Origin: Rhizobium sp.
GTDB lineage: Bacteria; Pseudomonadota; Alphaproteobacteria; Rhizobiales; Rhizobiaceae
Assembly (NCBI GenBank): GCA_027533385.1
Contig: JAPZUE010000051.1
Coordinates: 1-64,000 of the forward strand
Reading direction: 5' to 3'
DNA: 64,000 bases
Below, piece after piece: positions 26,900 to 37,894 of this stretch. The translations under genes were made by a program, and so were the position numbers. Within the stretch, counting starts at the first letter, position 1; each line of letters opens with the position of its first letter. Under the pieces are notes generated by a model. That model ran no database searches. It was not told the origin of the DNA and saw only the letters and a program-made list of their open reading frames with translations.

Positions 26900-27196
26900 T
26901 CACTGACCGGGCGTAGGATTGGATTGCGGCATGTTATGCTCGGCGCTGTTGGTGCCGCCCGGAGACGGCGGCATCGTCTGCGCGGGCTCGTTCGCCGGAT
27001 TGTCCGGCGCAATCGAATTGCCCCACCATTCGACCGGGATCCAGACGAGAATAGCCAGGATCAGGCCGCCGAGAAGGACGATCAGGACGGGTTTACCGCG
27101 AAAACCCTGTCGCGCATCGGTCGCCGACATCGGCTCGGGTTTCAATCCACGGGTCCGGCGGTCGGTCGTATCGGGCAAATCGGTTCGGCCAGTCAT
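26900..27196 (-). CDS. One-helix membrane protein, function unknown
   Basis: A 98-residue protein with a polar, basic N-terminus, one hydrophobic helix (about residues 36-54, VLIVLLGGLILAILVWIPV) and a Pro/Asn-rich C-terminal tail predicted outside the cytoplasm. It resembles small conserved hypothetical proteins found in Rhizobiaceae, without known role. A hairpin at 26893-26913 overlaps the stop codon. It is preceded by an intergenic palindromic repeat starting 11 nt upstream of the ATG, so its own promoter must lie within or beyond that repeat. Confidence 0.6.
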   Translation of the reverse strand: MTGRTDLPDTTDRRTRGLKPEPMSATDARQGFRGKPVLIVLLGGLILAILVWIPVEWWGNSIAPDNPANEPAQTMPPSPGGTNSAEHNMPQSNPTPGQ

Positions 27197-27207
27197 GGCG
27201 TGCTCCC

Positions 27208-27312
27208 TAGAGCGTTTCCGGTGATCGCGTGATCACCGGAAACGCTCTATCTATCTGTTTTTACGCAGTCCGGACGCAAAACCGCTAACGCACTTTTGCT
27301 GGACGTGCTCTA
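27208..27312. repeat. Rhizobial intergenic mosaic palindromic repeat
   Basis: A perfect 19-bp inverted repeat (27208-27226 with 27231-27249, GCGT loop) starting TAGAGCGTTTCCGG is followed by a second imperfect part with TTTTTACGCAGTCCGGACGC, AACCGCTAACGCAC and a closing GCTCTA. Both ends carry TAGAGC/GCTCTA. This matches the style of the RIME-like repeats scattered through Rhizobiales chromosomes. Only one copy lies in this window. Confidence 0.75.
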
Positions 27313-27391
27313 GGTCCTGGGGCGCTCAAGGCGCAATTCTCAGGACAAACGGGAGCTGACGGCGGTTTGTTCCGCGAGGGGTCGTGCTCGA

Positions 27392-28354
27392 TCAGTAACC
27401 GCTTGCGCGATCGACAACAAACTCCAGCGGCTGGCCGGCTTCGAACCGGGCGATCTGCTCCTCGACATGACGGAAGAGGGCGCGAACATCGGAGGCGGCC
27501 GCGGCATGGGGGGTGACGATAACGTTCGACATCGACCAAAGGGGGCTTTCGGAGGAGAGCGGCTCCTTTTCGAAGACATCCAGAGATGCGGCTTTCAAGG
27601 TACCATCGGCCAGGCATTCGATCAGCTCGGCTTCATTCTGGCTGCCGCCTCGACCGGCATTGAGGAAAATCGGACCGCCCAGAGGACCAGTATGGCGGAG
27701 CCTAGAGAAGAGTGCGCGATCATAGATACCGCGCGTATCATCCGTCAGGGGCAGAAGGCCGACAAGCATGTCGGTACGCGCCAGAAAGGCATCCAGCCCT
27801 GCGGCATCGAAGGTTTCGACACCGTCGATCACCTTTGCACGTCGGGACCAGCCGATGACATCAAAGCCCATGACCTTCAGCTTGCGGACGGAATCGGCAC
27901 CGAGGACGCCGAGACCCATGACACCGACCGTCACGTCGCGTGCTTCCGGCTGGTCGGCGATCTCGTGCCAGACGCGGTCGCGCTGTTGGCCAGCATAGGC
28001 GATGCCGTTACGCAGGTGATGCAGGCATTGCCAGACGACCCACTCGCTCATGCGGTCCGTCAGGCTGCGATCGACGAAACGGACGATGGGCAGGTCCGGC
28101 AGCTTATAGGCCGAGAGGATGTGATCGACGCCGGCCCCGCCTGAGAAGATGGCCTTGAGCCCCGTGGCGCGGCGAAAGAGCGCCGGGTCCGGCTTCCAGA
28201 CGACGGCGAATTCGGCGTCCGAGAGATCCCGGTCGGCATTGGCCGGATCGCCCATGTCGATGACCGGACGATCCTTGAAGGCGGAACGGAGAACGGAGAC
28301 CACGCTTTCGCGTGCGAAACGGAGGTCGATGACGACGGGGCGTTTTTCGGACAT
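27392..28354 (-). CDS. GhrA-type glyoxylate/hydroxypyruvate reductase
   Basis: NAD(P)H-dependent D-2-hydroxyacid dehydrogenase of 320 residues. The Rossmann motif GVMGLGVLGADSVRKL lies near residue 147. NAGRGGSQNEAEL holds the catalytic Arg region, SLDVFEKEPL the Glu, and VTPHAAAAS the His. The split catalytic domain fits the GhrA (YcdW) subgroup rather than SerA. The start is ATG at 28354 with TGAG upstream; GTG at 28366 is an alternative. It lies 14 nt after yejF and may be cotranscribed with the peptide importer. Confidence 0.87.
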   Translation of the reverse strand: MSEKRPVVIDLRFARESVVSVLRSAFKDRPVIDMGDPANADRDLSDAEFAVVWKPDPALFRRATGLKAIFSGGAGVDHILSAYKLPDLPIVRFVDRSLTDRMSEWVVWQCLHHLRNGIAYAGQQRDRVWHEIADQPEARDVTVGVMGLGVLGADSVRKLKVMGFDVIGWSRRAKVIDGVETFDAAGLDAFLARTDMLVGLLPLTDDTRGIYDRALFSRLRHTGPLGGPIFLNAGRGGSQNEAELIECLADGTLKAASLDVFEKEPLSSESPLWSMSNVIVTPHAAAASDVRALFRHVEEQIARFEAGQPLEFVVDRASGY

Positions 28355-28367
28355 CTGGAAACTCACA

Positions 28368-29992
<1,625 letters not shown>

Positions 29993-29996
<4 letters not shown>

Positions 29997-30496
29997 GCGG
30001 TGAGGCTTTCGATCAGGGAGGTGAGAGAGGGTTCGTCGGGGCGGAGGATGGTGAGGGTGGGTGCAGAGCGATTGAACCCATTTCGTCTGTGTACGAGATC
30101 GTAGCGATCTTTGATGCCATGATCATCAGACAGGAAATGTGAGCAATCTTGCCCGATCGCGCTGGACACATGGATCGCATCCGGCAGCTTCAAGTGGCGG
30201 TATTGAGCACGAAGGGCAGCGGCATAGTAAAGTACGGCGCGATCCACCGGGCGCACATCGAGCCATTCGCTGTTCAGTATCAGCGACTCGTAACCATTGA
30301 TCAGCGTGTCGTCGCCAACTTGATACGGCTTTACCAGAAGTTCCGACAGCGTCAGCTCACTGGTCGCGAACTTCGGCGGCTTTTCAGACGGTTGCGACGA
30401 AATCATCCGCACTAGCAGTTGCTGCAGACGATGGTCCTTCTCAGAGAGCATGATGAACACGTTGGTGTCCAGATAGACACGTTCAACGGCCGTCAT
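29993..30496 (-). CDS. PIN-domain toxin (VapC-like endoribonuclease)
   Basis: A 167-residue PIN-domain protein with the acidic active-site residues in place: Asp10 in YLDTNVF, Glu47 or Glu52 in TSELTLSELL, Asp106 in LPDAIHV and Asp124/125 in FLSDDHGI. Such proteins cleave RNA in a metal-dependent way and are held in check by the cognate antitoxin. The ATG shares one base with the antitoxin stop (TAATG) and the stop overlaps the yejF start (ATGA). It is longer than typical VapC (about 130 residues), with an extra C-terminal 30 residues. It sits inside the yej operon. Confidence 0.85.
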
Positions 30497-30747
30497 TAAT
30501 CTTCCCATTCATCTCGAAGCGCCCGGATTCTTGAAACTGCCTCCGCAACGTCGGTGTCGGGAACACGGCCTTGTCGTATCTTTTCCAAGTGCTCCAAAGT
30601 TTGTTTGACCGAGCGCCGTCTATGGTCATCGGGAGTTACCTCGTCGACCTCGACCACAACCCGCACGGTGCTGCCGTCGGTCAATCCCTCCCGGAGGTCG
30701 GCGGGCAAATTCTCAACCGGATAATGCTCTCTGACGATCTTGTTCAT
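30496..30747 (-). CDS. Putative antitoxin partner of the PIN-domain toxin
   Basis: An 83-residue acidic protein immediately upstream of the PIN gene and overlapping it by one base, the usual antitoxin-first layout. The N-terminal half (residues 1-40) is predicted beta-rich (TVRVVVEVDEV) and could form a swapped-hairpin fold; the C-terminal half is helical (TLEHLEKIRQG, EAVSRIRALRDEWED) and would wrap the toxin. I cannot assign it to a named antitoxin family. It lies 66 nt after yejE on the same strand; this gap may hold an own promoter or operator. Confidence 0.7.
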   Translation of the reverse strand: MNKIVREHYPVENLPADLREGLTDGSTVRVVVEVDEVTPDDHRRRSVKQTLEHLEKIRQGRVPDTDVAEAVSRIRALRDEWED

Positions 30748-30813
30748 GGCATCACGCTCCTGACCGGACTCGTCGCATCATGCCACAGATGCGTCTCCAT
30801 GACGAACCCGCTC

Positions 30814-31950
30814 TCATCGGAAGGTCTTCCTGGGATCAAACGCATCGCGCACGGCTTCGCCGATGAAGATCAGGAGCGAGAGCATGATCGACATGGTGAA
30901 GAAGGCGGTGAGGCCGAGCCAGGGGGCCTGGAGGTTGCGTTTGCCTTGCGCGATCAGTTCGCCGAGCGAGGGCGAGCCGGGGGGCATGCCGAAGCCGAGG
31001 AAGTCGAGCGAGGTGAGCGTGGTGATCGAGCCCGAGAGGATGAAGGGCAGGAAGGTGAGCGTCGCGACCATGGCATTCGGCAGCAGGTGGCGGAACATGA
31101 TCGTGCCGTTGCCGACGCCGAGTGCCCGGGCGGCATTCACATATTCGAAGTTTCGCGCGCGGAGAAACTCGGCGCGCACGATGCCGACGAAGCCGACCCA
31201 GGAGAAGAGCAGCATGATGCCGAGCAGGACGAAGAAGCCGGGCGGCAGGATGGCTGCGATGATCAGCAGGATGTAGAGCACCGGCATCGACGACCAGATC
31301 TCGATGAAGCGCTGCATCAGAAGGTCGGTCCAGCCGCCGAAATAGCCCTGCACGGCACCTGCCGTCACCCCGATCGCGGCAGATGCAAGCGTCAGTGCCA
31401 GGCCGAAGAGGATCGAGATGCGGAAGCCGTAGATCATCCGGGCCATGACGTCGCGCGCCTGATCGTCGGTGCCGAGCCAGTTCATGTTGCCGAGCACGCA
31501 GTTCGGATCTTCGGCCTTCAAAGGATAGGCGGCGCAGCGGGTTTCACGGTCCATCAGCCAGAAGGGCGCTGTTGGTGCGGAGTGGGGCACCTCGGAATTG
31601 ACCGTGCGGTAGGAATAGCGGATCGGCGGCCAGACCATCCAGCCATTGGCGTTGATCTCGTCTGATATGAAGGGCGACCGATAATCGGTGACCGCAAGGA
31701 AGCCGCCGAACTTCTCTTCCGGATAATCGATGACGACGGGGAAGAGTATCTCGCCCTTGTAGGAGGCGATGATCGGCTTGTCGTTGGCGATGAACTCGGC
31801 AAACAGGCTGAGCACAAACAAGACCATGAAGATCCAGAAGGACCAGAAACCGCGGCGGTTCGCCTTGAAATTCTCAAGGCGACGGCGGTTGGTGGGGTTG
31901 AGCCAACCCTTCTTCGGCGGGGCAATGGTTGCGGTCTCGACGGCGGACAT
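30814..31950 (-). CDS. yejE: Peptide ABC importer, permease YejE
   Basis: DppC-like inner-membrane permease of 378 residues. It has an N-terminal helix (about 36-56), a long periplasmic insert (to about residue 165) typical of YejE, and five helices with the BPD_transp_1 core, including ARALGVGNGTIMFRHLLPNA, the EAA loop. ATG at 31950 overlaps the last base of the yejB stop (TGATG); a GTG one codon earlier is less likely. It forms the channel with YejB. Confidence 0.93.
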   Translation of the reverse strand: MSAVETATIAPPKKGWLNPTNRRRLENFKANRRGFWSFWIFMVLFVLSLFAEFIANDKPIIASYKGEILFPVVIDYPEEKFGGFLAVTDYRSPFISDEINANGWMVWPPIRYSYRTVNSEVPHSAPTAPFWLMDRETRCAAYPLKAEDPNCVLGNMNWLGTDDQARDVMARMIYGFRISILFGLALTLASAAIGVTAGAVQGYFGGWTDLLMQRFIEIWSSMPVLYILLIIAAILPPGFFVLLGIMLLFSWVGFVGIVRAEFLRARNFEYVNAARALGVGNGTIMFRHLLPNAMVATLTFLPFILSGSITTLTSLDFLGFGMPPGSPSLGELIAQGKRNLQAPWLGLTAFFTMSIMLSLLIFIGEAVRDAFDPRKTFR

Positions 31951-33044
31951 CACACGTCCCTCCGGTCGAAATCGATGCGCGGGTCGATCCAGGTGTAGAT
32001 CAGGTCGGAGATCAGGCCGATGACGAGGCCCATCAGCGAGAAGATGTAGAGCGTGGCAAAGACGATCGGATAGTCGCGGTTGACGATTGCGAGGTAGCCG
32101 AGACGGCCAAGGCCATCGAGCGAGAAGATGTTCTCGATCAAAAGCGAGCCGGTGAAGAAGGCCGAGATGAAGGCGCCCGGCAGGCCGGCAATGACGATCA
32201 GCATGGCGTTGCGGAAGACATGGCCATAGAGCACTTGGCGCTCACCGAGCCCCTTGGCGCGGGCGGTCACCACATACTGCTTCTTGATCTCGTCGATGAA
32301 GGAGTTCTTCGTCAGCAGCGTGGTGGTCGCGAAGGCCGAGAGCAGGAGGGCGGTCAGCGGCAAAGCAAGGTGCCAGAAGTAGTCGAGGATCTTCTGCCAC
32401 CAGGACAATTCGTCGAAATTGTCGGAGGTCAGTCCCCGAAGCGGAAACCAGTCGAAGAAGGACCCGCCGGCGAAAAGCACGATCAGCAGGATACCGAAGA
32501 GGAAGCCCGGGACGGCATAACCGATGACGATGATGCCGGAGGTCCAGACATCGAAGCGGGAGCCGTCGGCGACCGCCTTGCGGATGCCGAGCGGGATCGA
32601 AATTGCGTAGGAGATCAGCAGCACCCAGAGGCCGAGCGAGATGGATACCGGCAGCTTTTCGATGATCAGGTCGATGACCGAGGTGTTGCGGAAGAAGCTC
32701 TCGCCGAAGTCGAAGCGGATGTAGTTCCACATCATTTCGAGGAAGCGCTCCAGCGGCGGCTTGTCGAAGCCGAATTGCTGTTCGAGCTTGGCGATCAGTT
32801 CGGGATCGAGACCCTGGGCGCCGCGATAGCTTGAACCGCCCTCCTCCGTGCCCACCTGCTGGTTCAGCATGTCACCGCCGCCAGACAGGCGGGCGTCGGC
32901 GCTGTCTCCCTGGCCGCTCAGCTGGGCGATGACCTGCTCGACAGGGCCGCCGGGCGCAAACTGGATGACGATGAAGGATATGCCCATGATGCCGATCATG
33001 GTCGGGATCATCAAAAGCAGGCGGCGGAGGATATAGGCCGTCAT
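31950..33044 (-). CDS. yejB: Peptide ABC importer, permease YejB
   Basis: DppB-like permease of 364 residues. The family N-terminus TAYILRRLLLMIPTMIGIMG is followed by a periplasmic segment with the YejB-type GG-rich insert (about residues 45-75) and five more helices; the EAA loop reads TARAKGLGERQVLYGHVFRNA. It partners YejE and overlaps its gene by one base. The yejA gene ends 142 nt upstream. Confidence 0.94.
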   Translation of the reverse strand: MTAYILRRLLLMIPTMIGIMGISFIVIQFAPGGPVEQVIAQLSGQGDSADARLSGGGDMLNQQVGTEEGGSSYRGAQGLDPELIAKLEQQFGFDKPPLERFLEMMWNYIRFDFGESFFRNTSVIDLIIEKLPVSISLGLWVLLISYAISIPLGIRKAVADGSRFDVWTSGIIVIGYAVPGFLFGILLIVLFAGGSFFDWFPLRGLTSDNFDELSWWQKILDYFWHLALPLTALLLSAFATTTLLTKNSFIDEIKKQYVVTARAKGLGERQVLYGHVFRNAMLIVIAGLPGAFISAFFTGSLLIENIFSLDGLGRLGYLAIVNRDYPIVFATLYIFSLMGLVIGLISDLIYTWIDPRIDFDRRDV

Positions 33045-33186
33045 GCGCGGCGCTCCCGTTTCCGGTCAGGTCTGCCCACGATGTCCAGTCTCGTTTCGTC
33101 CGCCAATATCAGCCGCTCCGTCTCACCGCGATTCGTCCCCTCCATTCCTAGAGTCTCATGCAGGCGGCGCAAGCCCCGCGGCGACA

Positions 33187-35025
33187 TCACGGGGCTTTGG
33201 CCCACCAGATGCTGGGAAAGCCGGTGCTATAGGTCGGCAGCTCGGGCGGATGTTCGAACTTGTCCCAATAGGCATAGCGAGCCGTCCGACCGTAATAGAG
33301 CGGGATGACATAGTCGTGGGCGAGCAGAACGCGATCCATGGCCTTGGCGGCGGCGATCTGCTCGGCGCGGTCGGCCGGGAAGATAATCTTCTCGATCAGG
33401 GCGTCGACGGCAGGATCGGCGATCCCGGCATAGTTTCGCGAGCCCTCCTTGTTGGCCGTGGACGAGCCCCAGTAATTGCGCTGTTCGTTGCCGGGGTTGA
33501 GCGTCTGGGCCCAAACGACCCAGGTCATGTCATAATCGAAGGTCCGGGTACGGTTGGTGTATTGGCTGTCATCGACGGTGCGCACCGCCATCTCGACGCC
33601 GATCTTGCGCAGTTGCTGCTGGTAGGGGACGGCCACGACCTCGAGCTGGGGGCTGGGCAGCAGGAGCTCGAAACGGAAGGGCTGGCCCGTTGCGGAGTTC
33701 ACCATGGCATTGCCGCGCAGCTCGTAGCCCGCCTGCTTGAACAATTCGACCGCCTTGCGAAGATTGTCGCGCGAGGCCTGCGGCGTTCCGCCGACCGGGT
33801 TCTTGAACGGGGTGTCGAAGACGGAAGCCGGGACCTTGTCCTTCAGGCTTGTCAGCAGCTCCAGCTCCTTGCCCTCAGGCAGGCCGGTGGAAGCGAGTTC
33901 GGTGCCGAAAAAGAAGCTGTCGACGCGCTGATAGGCGTTGAAGAAGACGGTTCGGTTCAGCTCCTCGTAGTCGAAGGCGTAGTTCAAGGCTTCGCGCACA
34001 CGCTGATCCTTGAACAGGTCACGCCGCATATTCGGCACCAGAGCCTGCATCACGCCCGTGGCGCGGAAGGGATTTTCAAACTCTTCCCTCTTCACACGAC
34101 CATCCTGCGCGGCGGGGAAATCGAAGCCGGTCGCCCAGCGGGCCGCGCGCGTTTCCTGCCAGAAATCGGTATTGCCCGAGCGGAAGGCTTCGAACTCGAC
34201 GTCGCGGTCGCCGAACATCGTGTAGGTGACGTCCTTGAAGTTGTTGTAGCCGCGGTTGACGTTGAGATCCTTCGCCCAGTAATCGTCGCGTAGTTCATAG
34301 CGGATGGTGGCGCCGGCCTTGAATTCGGCGATCTTGTAGGGTCCCGATCCGAGGACGGGCTCCAGCGTCGTGCGGGAGATATCGCGCGGCTTGCCATCGG
34401 GGCCGTTCCCCTCCCACCAATGCTTCGGCACGACGGGGAACTGTCCCAGGATCATCGGCAGTTCGCGGTTGTTCTTTTGGTCGAAGCGGAAGGTCACATC
34501 CCGCTCGCCGGTCTTTTCTGCCGAAATCACATGGCTGTAGTAGCTGGTATAGAGCGGATTCAGCTCCTTCAGCTTCTCGAAGCTGAAGATCACGTCCTCT
34601 GGCTTGACCGGTTCTCCATCGGCGAAGCGGGCTTCCGCACGCAGTCGAAAGGTGGCGCTGGAAAAATCGGCCGGGAAGGAGACGCCTTCCGCCAGAAGGC
34701 CATAGGCGGCCGACACTTCGTCGTCCGAATCCTTCAGCAGTGTGTCGAAGACGGTTGCAAGCCCGGGCGCCACCTCACCACGGTTCAGCACCGGATTGAA
34801 GGTGTCGAAGGTGCCCGTAGAGGACATCCGAAGCGTACCGATCTTCGGCGCTGCGGGATTGACGTAGTCGAAGTGCTCGAAGCCAGCGGGGTATTTGAGA
34901 TCGCCGACAATCGCCACGCCATGCCGGAACGGCTCGGCCGGTTCCTGCGCCATGGCCAGTGAGGGCGGCCCTGCGAGCAATGCCACCAAGCCCCAGACTG
35001 CCACGCCCATCCTGTTCAGACCCAT
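33187..35025 (-). CDS. yejA: Peptide ABC importer, periplasmic binding protein YejA
   Basis: Extracytoplasmic solute-binding protein (family 5) that delivers peptides to YejBEF. The 612-residue protein has a signal peptide (about residues 1-26, ending AMA-Q) and the YejA pattern HGVAIVGDLKYPAGFEHFDYVNP. Later segments such as LGSGPYKI and AFDYEELNRTVFFNAY fit the DppA/OppA fold. ATG at 35025 has AGGGG 9 nt upstream; ATG at 35034 is almost touching the same site. It is the first gene of the minus-strand yej operon. In E. coli YejABEF takes up microcin C. Confidence 0.92.
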   Translation of the reverse strand: MGLNRMGVAVWGLVALLAGPPSLAMAQEPAEPFRHGVAIVGDLKYPAGFEHFDYVNPAAPKIGTLRMSSTGTFDTFNPVLNRGEVAPGLATVFDTLLKDSDDEVSAAYGLLAEGVSFPADFSSATFRLRAEARFADGEPVKPEDVIFSFEKLKELNPLYTSYYSHVISAEKTGERDVTFRFDQKNNRELPMILGQFPVVPKHWWEGNGPDGKPRDISRTTLEPVLGSGPYKIAEFKAGATIRYELRDDYWAKDLNVNRGYNNFKDVTYTMFGDRDVEFEAFRSGNTDFWQETRAARWATGFDFPAAQDGRVKREEFENPFRATGVMQALVPNMRRDLFKDQRVREALNYAFDYEELNRTVFFNAYQRVDSFFFGTELASTGLPEGKELELLTSLKDKVPASVFDTPFKNPVGGTPQASRDNLRKAVELFKQAGYELRGNAMVNSATGQPFRFELLLPSPQLEVVAVPYQQQLRKIGVEMAVRTVDDSQYTNRTRTFDYDMTWVVWAQTLNPGNEQRNYWGSSTANKEGSRNYAGIADPAVDALIEKIIFPADRAEQIAAAKAMDRVLLAHDYVIPLYYGRTARYAYWDKFEHPPELPTYSTGFPSIWWAKAP

Positions 35026-35212
35026 CGCCAACATCCCCTGATTTGCTTTTGTTGCAGAGCAGAATAAGGCAATGTCCGGCAAAAAACAGGGGACTGACAC
35101 AGATGTGAGCATCTGAGCTTCCGCAGATTCACCCCATTTCCGTTTCAGGTTAGAATGACAGGTGATTCACCCGGCGACGATGCGCGGGGTGAGGTTCGGA
35201 CAGACCGGGGAC

Positions 35213-36283
35213 ATGCGCACGATGAAGAAGACCTGGGGCACGCGCCCGATGGCCACGGCCCTGATGCTCGCGGCGGCCTTTGCCGGCGCCGTCAGCGATA
35301 TGGCCTTTGCGGAAGGACGACCTGCCAAGGAATTGTTTGGCGGCATGGCGCTGCCGGCGAAGGCGGCCCCATCGCCTTACGGCTCCTATGCCAAGGGCTG
35401 CATTGCAGGCGCTGTCGCCATCCCGACCGACGGACCGACCTGGCAGGCGATGCGGCTTTCGCGCAATCGCCGTTGGGGCCACCCGGACATGATCGCGCTG
35501 CTCGAGCGTTTCTCGAAAGATGCCGTGCAGCTCGGCTGGGGTTCCGGCATCCTGATCGGCGATATCTCGCAGCCGCGCGGCGGACCGATGCTTTCGGGCC
35601 ATGCCTCGCATCAGATCGGGCTTGATGCCGATATCTGGTTCACGCCGAAGCCCGTCAATCCGCTGTCCCCGCAGCAGCGCGAAGAGATGCCCTTCACCTC
35701 GATGCTCGAGAAGGACAAGTTCCTGACCGTCGACAGAAGGCTCTGGACCAATACCCATGCGCGGCTTGTGGTGCAGGCGGCCAGCTATCCGCAGGTGGAG
35801 CGCATCTTCGTCAATCCGGCGATCAAGAAGAAGCTTTGCGACACCTGGACGGGCGACAGGGCGGTGCTCGGCAAGATCCGGCCGATCTATGGCCATGATG
35901 CACATTTCCATATCCGCATGCGCTGCCCGGACGGCGCTGCCGGCTGCAAGCCGCAGGCGGCCGTGCCGCCCGGCGACGGTTGCGACCAGTCGCTTGCCTG
36001 GTGGTTCACCAAGGAGCCCTGGGCGGCGCCGAAGAAAGACCCGAACGCAAAACCTGCGCCGAAGCCACGCGCCATGCAGGTTTCCGATCTGCCGAAGGCT
36101 TGCGCCATGGTGCTTGACGCGCGGGGCCCGGCAAGCGAGCTCGAAGTCACCTATCAGGCGGATGGAGGGGTGATGCCCGGCAGCGCGGCTTCTGCATTTG
36201 CGGCTCCCGCTCCGGCATCGCAGCAGGCTTTCGAGCTGCCGGCCGTGGTCCCCGTGCCCGCCGCCCGCCCAACCGGCTGGTGA
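35213..36283 (+). CDS. mepA: Penicillin-insensitive murein DD-endopeptidase MepA
   Basis: Periplasmic zinc endopeptidase (LAS/M74 family) that cuts DD-cross-links in peptidoglycan. A signal peptide spans roughly residues 4-33 (ending MAFA). Zinc and catalytic motifs are GHASHQIGLDADIWF and GHDAHFHIRMRCP. Six or more cysteines in the mature part suggest disulfides as in E. coli MepA. The C-terminal tail (last 60 residues) is Ala/Pro-rich and not part of the core fold. Start choice between ATG 35213 and 35222 is uncertain because GGGG at 35207-35210 lies too near the first. Confidence 0.92.
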   Translation: MRTMKKTWGTRPMATALMLAAAFAGAVSDMAFAEGRPAKELFGGMALPAKAAPSPYGSYAKGCIAGAVAIPTDGPTWQAMRLSRNRRWGHPDMIALLERFSKDAVQLGWGSGILIGDISQPRGGPMLSGHASHQIGLDADIWFTPKPVNPLSPQQREEMPFTSMLEKDKFLTVDRRLWTNTHARLVVQAASYPQVERIFVNPAIKKKLCDTWTGDRAVLGKIRPIYGHDAHFHIRMRCPDGAAGCKPQAAVPPGDGCDQSLAWWFTKEPWAAPKKDPNAKPAPKPRAMQVSDLPKACAMVLDARGPASELEVTYQADGGVMPGSAASAFAAPAPASQQAFELPAVVPVPAARPTGW

Positions 36284-36373
36284 TGACAGCACTCTGAAAG
36301 GGTGCCTTTTCAAGTCCGGCTGCCTGCGCTAGATGGGTGGATCAAATCGATTTAAATCAGTTGGGGACCCGTC

Positions 36374-36754
36374 GTGAGCCGCACCCGTTGCATCGCCCTG
36401 ATCGCGCATGACCAGAAGAAGGACGACATGGCGGAGTTCGCCAAGCGTCACCAGGCGAAGCTGATGAACTGGCGGATCGTGGCCACGGGAACGACGGGCG
36501 GGCGGATCAAGGATGCCGTGCCCGAACTCGATGTGACACGGCTGAAAAGCGGGCCGCTCGGCGGCGATCAGCAGATCGGTGCGCTGATCTCGACGGGTGA
36601 AGTGGACATGCTCGTCTTCTTCGTCGACCCCTTGACTCCGATGCCCCATGATGTGGATGTCAAGGCGCTGATGCGGCTTGCGACGGTCTACGACATTCCG
36701 ATGGCGCTGAACCTCGCAACCGCCGACATCCTGATGCAGACCCTCACTGCCTGA
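36374..36754 (+). CDS. mgsA: Methylglyoxal synthase
   Basis: Converts dihydroxyacetone phosphate to methylglyoxal and phosphate, a bypass used when phosphorylated sugars accumulate. The 126-residue protein has the family motifs IALIAHDQKKDDM (with catalytic Asp), ATGTTGGRI for phosphate, SGPLGGDQQIGALI, and FFVDPLTPMPHDVDVKALMR. The start is GTG with GGGGA 7 nt before it. It lies 27 nt upstream of glk, so glucose phosphorylation and the glycolytic overflow valve may be expressed together. Confidence 0.95.
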   Translation: MSRTRCIALIAHDQKKDDMAEFAKRHQAKLMNWRIVATGTTGGRIKDAVPELDVTRLKSGPLGGDQQIGALISTGEVDMLVFFVDPLTPMPHDVDVKALMRLATVYDIPMALNLATADILMQTLTA

Positions 36755-36781
36755 GCAGCAGGGCCCTAGACCGGACAGACC

Positions 36782-37822
36782 ATGGCCAAGACACAGCGTG
36801 ACGACAAACTCCCCTTCCCGATCCTGATCGGCGATATCGGCGGCACCAATGCCCGCTTTTCGATCCTGATCGACGAAAGCGGTGAGGCGATCAGCTTCCC
36901 GAATGTGGTGAACAAGAATTTCCCCACGATCGACGAGGCGATCCGCACCTGCGTGCTGGAAACCACGAGCCACAAGCCGCGCTCGCTGATCCTGGCGCTG
37001 GCCGGCCCGATCAAGGGCGATGAAGTGCCGCTGACCAATTGTCCCTGGATTGTGCGCCCCAAAGTGCTGATGGCAGATCTCGGCTTTTCGGAGGTTCTGC
37101 TGCTCAATGACTTCGAGGCGCAGGCGCTGGCCGCCGCGACGCTTGGCGTCGAGGACCGGCAACATCTGGGTTCGCTCAGCGAGGCGCCGATCGGCTCGCG
37201 CGTCGTGCTCGGCCCCGGCACGGGGCTAGGCGTTGCCGGCCTTGTCAGGGCGCGCGACATGTGGTTCCCGGTTCCGGGCGAAGGCGGGCATGTGGACGTC
37301 GGTCCGCGCACGGCACGCGACCACCAGATCTGGCCGTATCTGACACCGGTGCGCGATCCGAACGCGACGCTCGGGCGGATTTCGGCGGAGGAGCTTCTGT
37401 CCGGCCGTGGCCTCATGAACATCTACCGGGCGCTCTGCAAGGCCGACGGGAACCTGACGCCACGCTATGAGGATCCGGCCCAGGTTTCGACCTCCGGCAT
37501 TTCCGGGGCGGATGCACTGGCGGGTGAAGCGCTCAGCCTGTTTGCCACCTATCTCGGCCGGGTTGCCGGCGATCTGGCGCTGATCTTCATGGCCAAGGGC
37601 GGCGTGTTCCTGGCCGGCGGCATTTCACCGAAGATCCTGCCGGCGTTGCAGAGCGGCGAATTCCGCGCCGCCTTCGAGGACAAGGCGCCGCATCAGGCGG
37701 TGATGCACGGGATCCCGACCTTCGTCGTTACCCATCCGCAGGCCGCTCTGCACGGACTGGCCGCCTATGCGACCGCGCCTTCTGATTTCGGGCTTGCGAC
37801 CGAGGGGCGCCACTGGCGCTGA
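36782..37822 (+). CDS. glk: Glucokinase
   Basis: Phosphorylates glucose to glucose-6-phosphate with ATP. The 346-residue protein is of the bacterial Glk class: ATP-binding LIGDIGGTNARFSIL at residues 14-28, LALAGPIKGDEV, LLNDFEAQALA with the catalytic Asp, GPGTGLGVAGLV, and GEGGHVDVGPRT. It is 20-25 residues longer than E. coli Glk, mostly at the N- and C-termini. The downstream exporter gene follows after about 70 nt. Confidence 0.94.
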   Translation: MAKTQRDDKLPFPILIGDIGGTNARFSILIDESGEAISFPNVVNKNFPTIDEAIRTCVLETTSHKPRSLILALAGPIKGDEVPLTNCPWIVRPKVLMADLGFSEVLLLNDFEAQALAAATLGVEDRQHLGSLSEAPIGSRVVLGPGTGLGVAGLVRARDMWFPVPGEGGHVDVGPRTARDHQIWPYLTPVRDPNATLGRISAEELLSGRGLMNIYRALCKADGNLTPRYEDPAQVSTSGISGADALAGEALSLFATYLGRVAGDLALIFMAKGGVFLAGGISPKILPALQSGEFRAAFEDKAPHQAVMHGIPTFVVTHPQAALHGLAAYATAPSDFGLATEGRHWR

Positions 37823-37894
37823 AGGCCTGCCTGCCTGCCCTCTATGGCCAAAGGCGCCGCGACTGGCTATAGAGCGGCGGCGCCCGGCAGGGGC

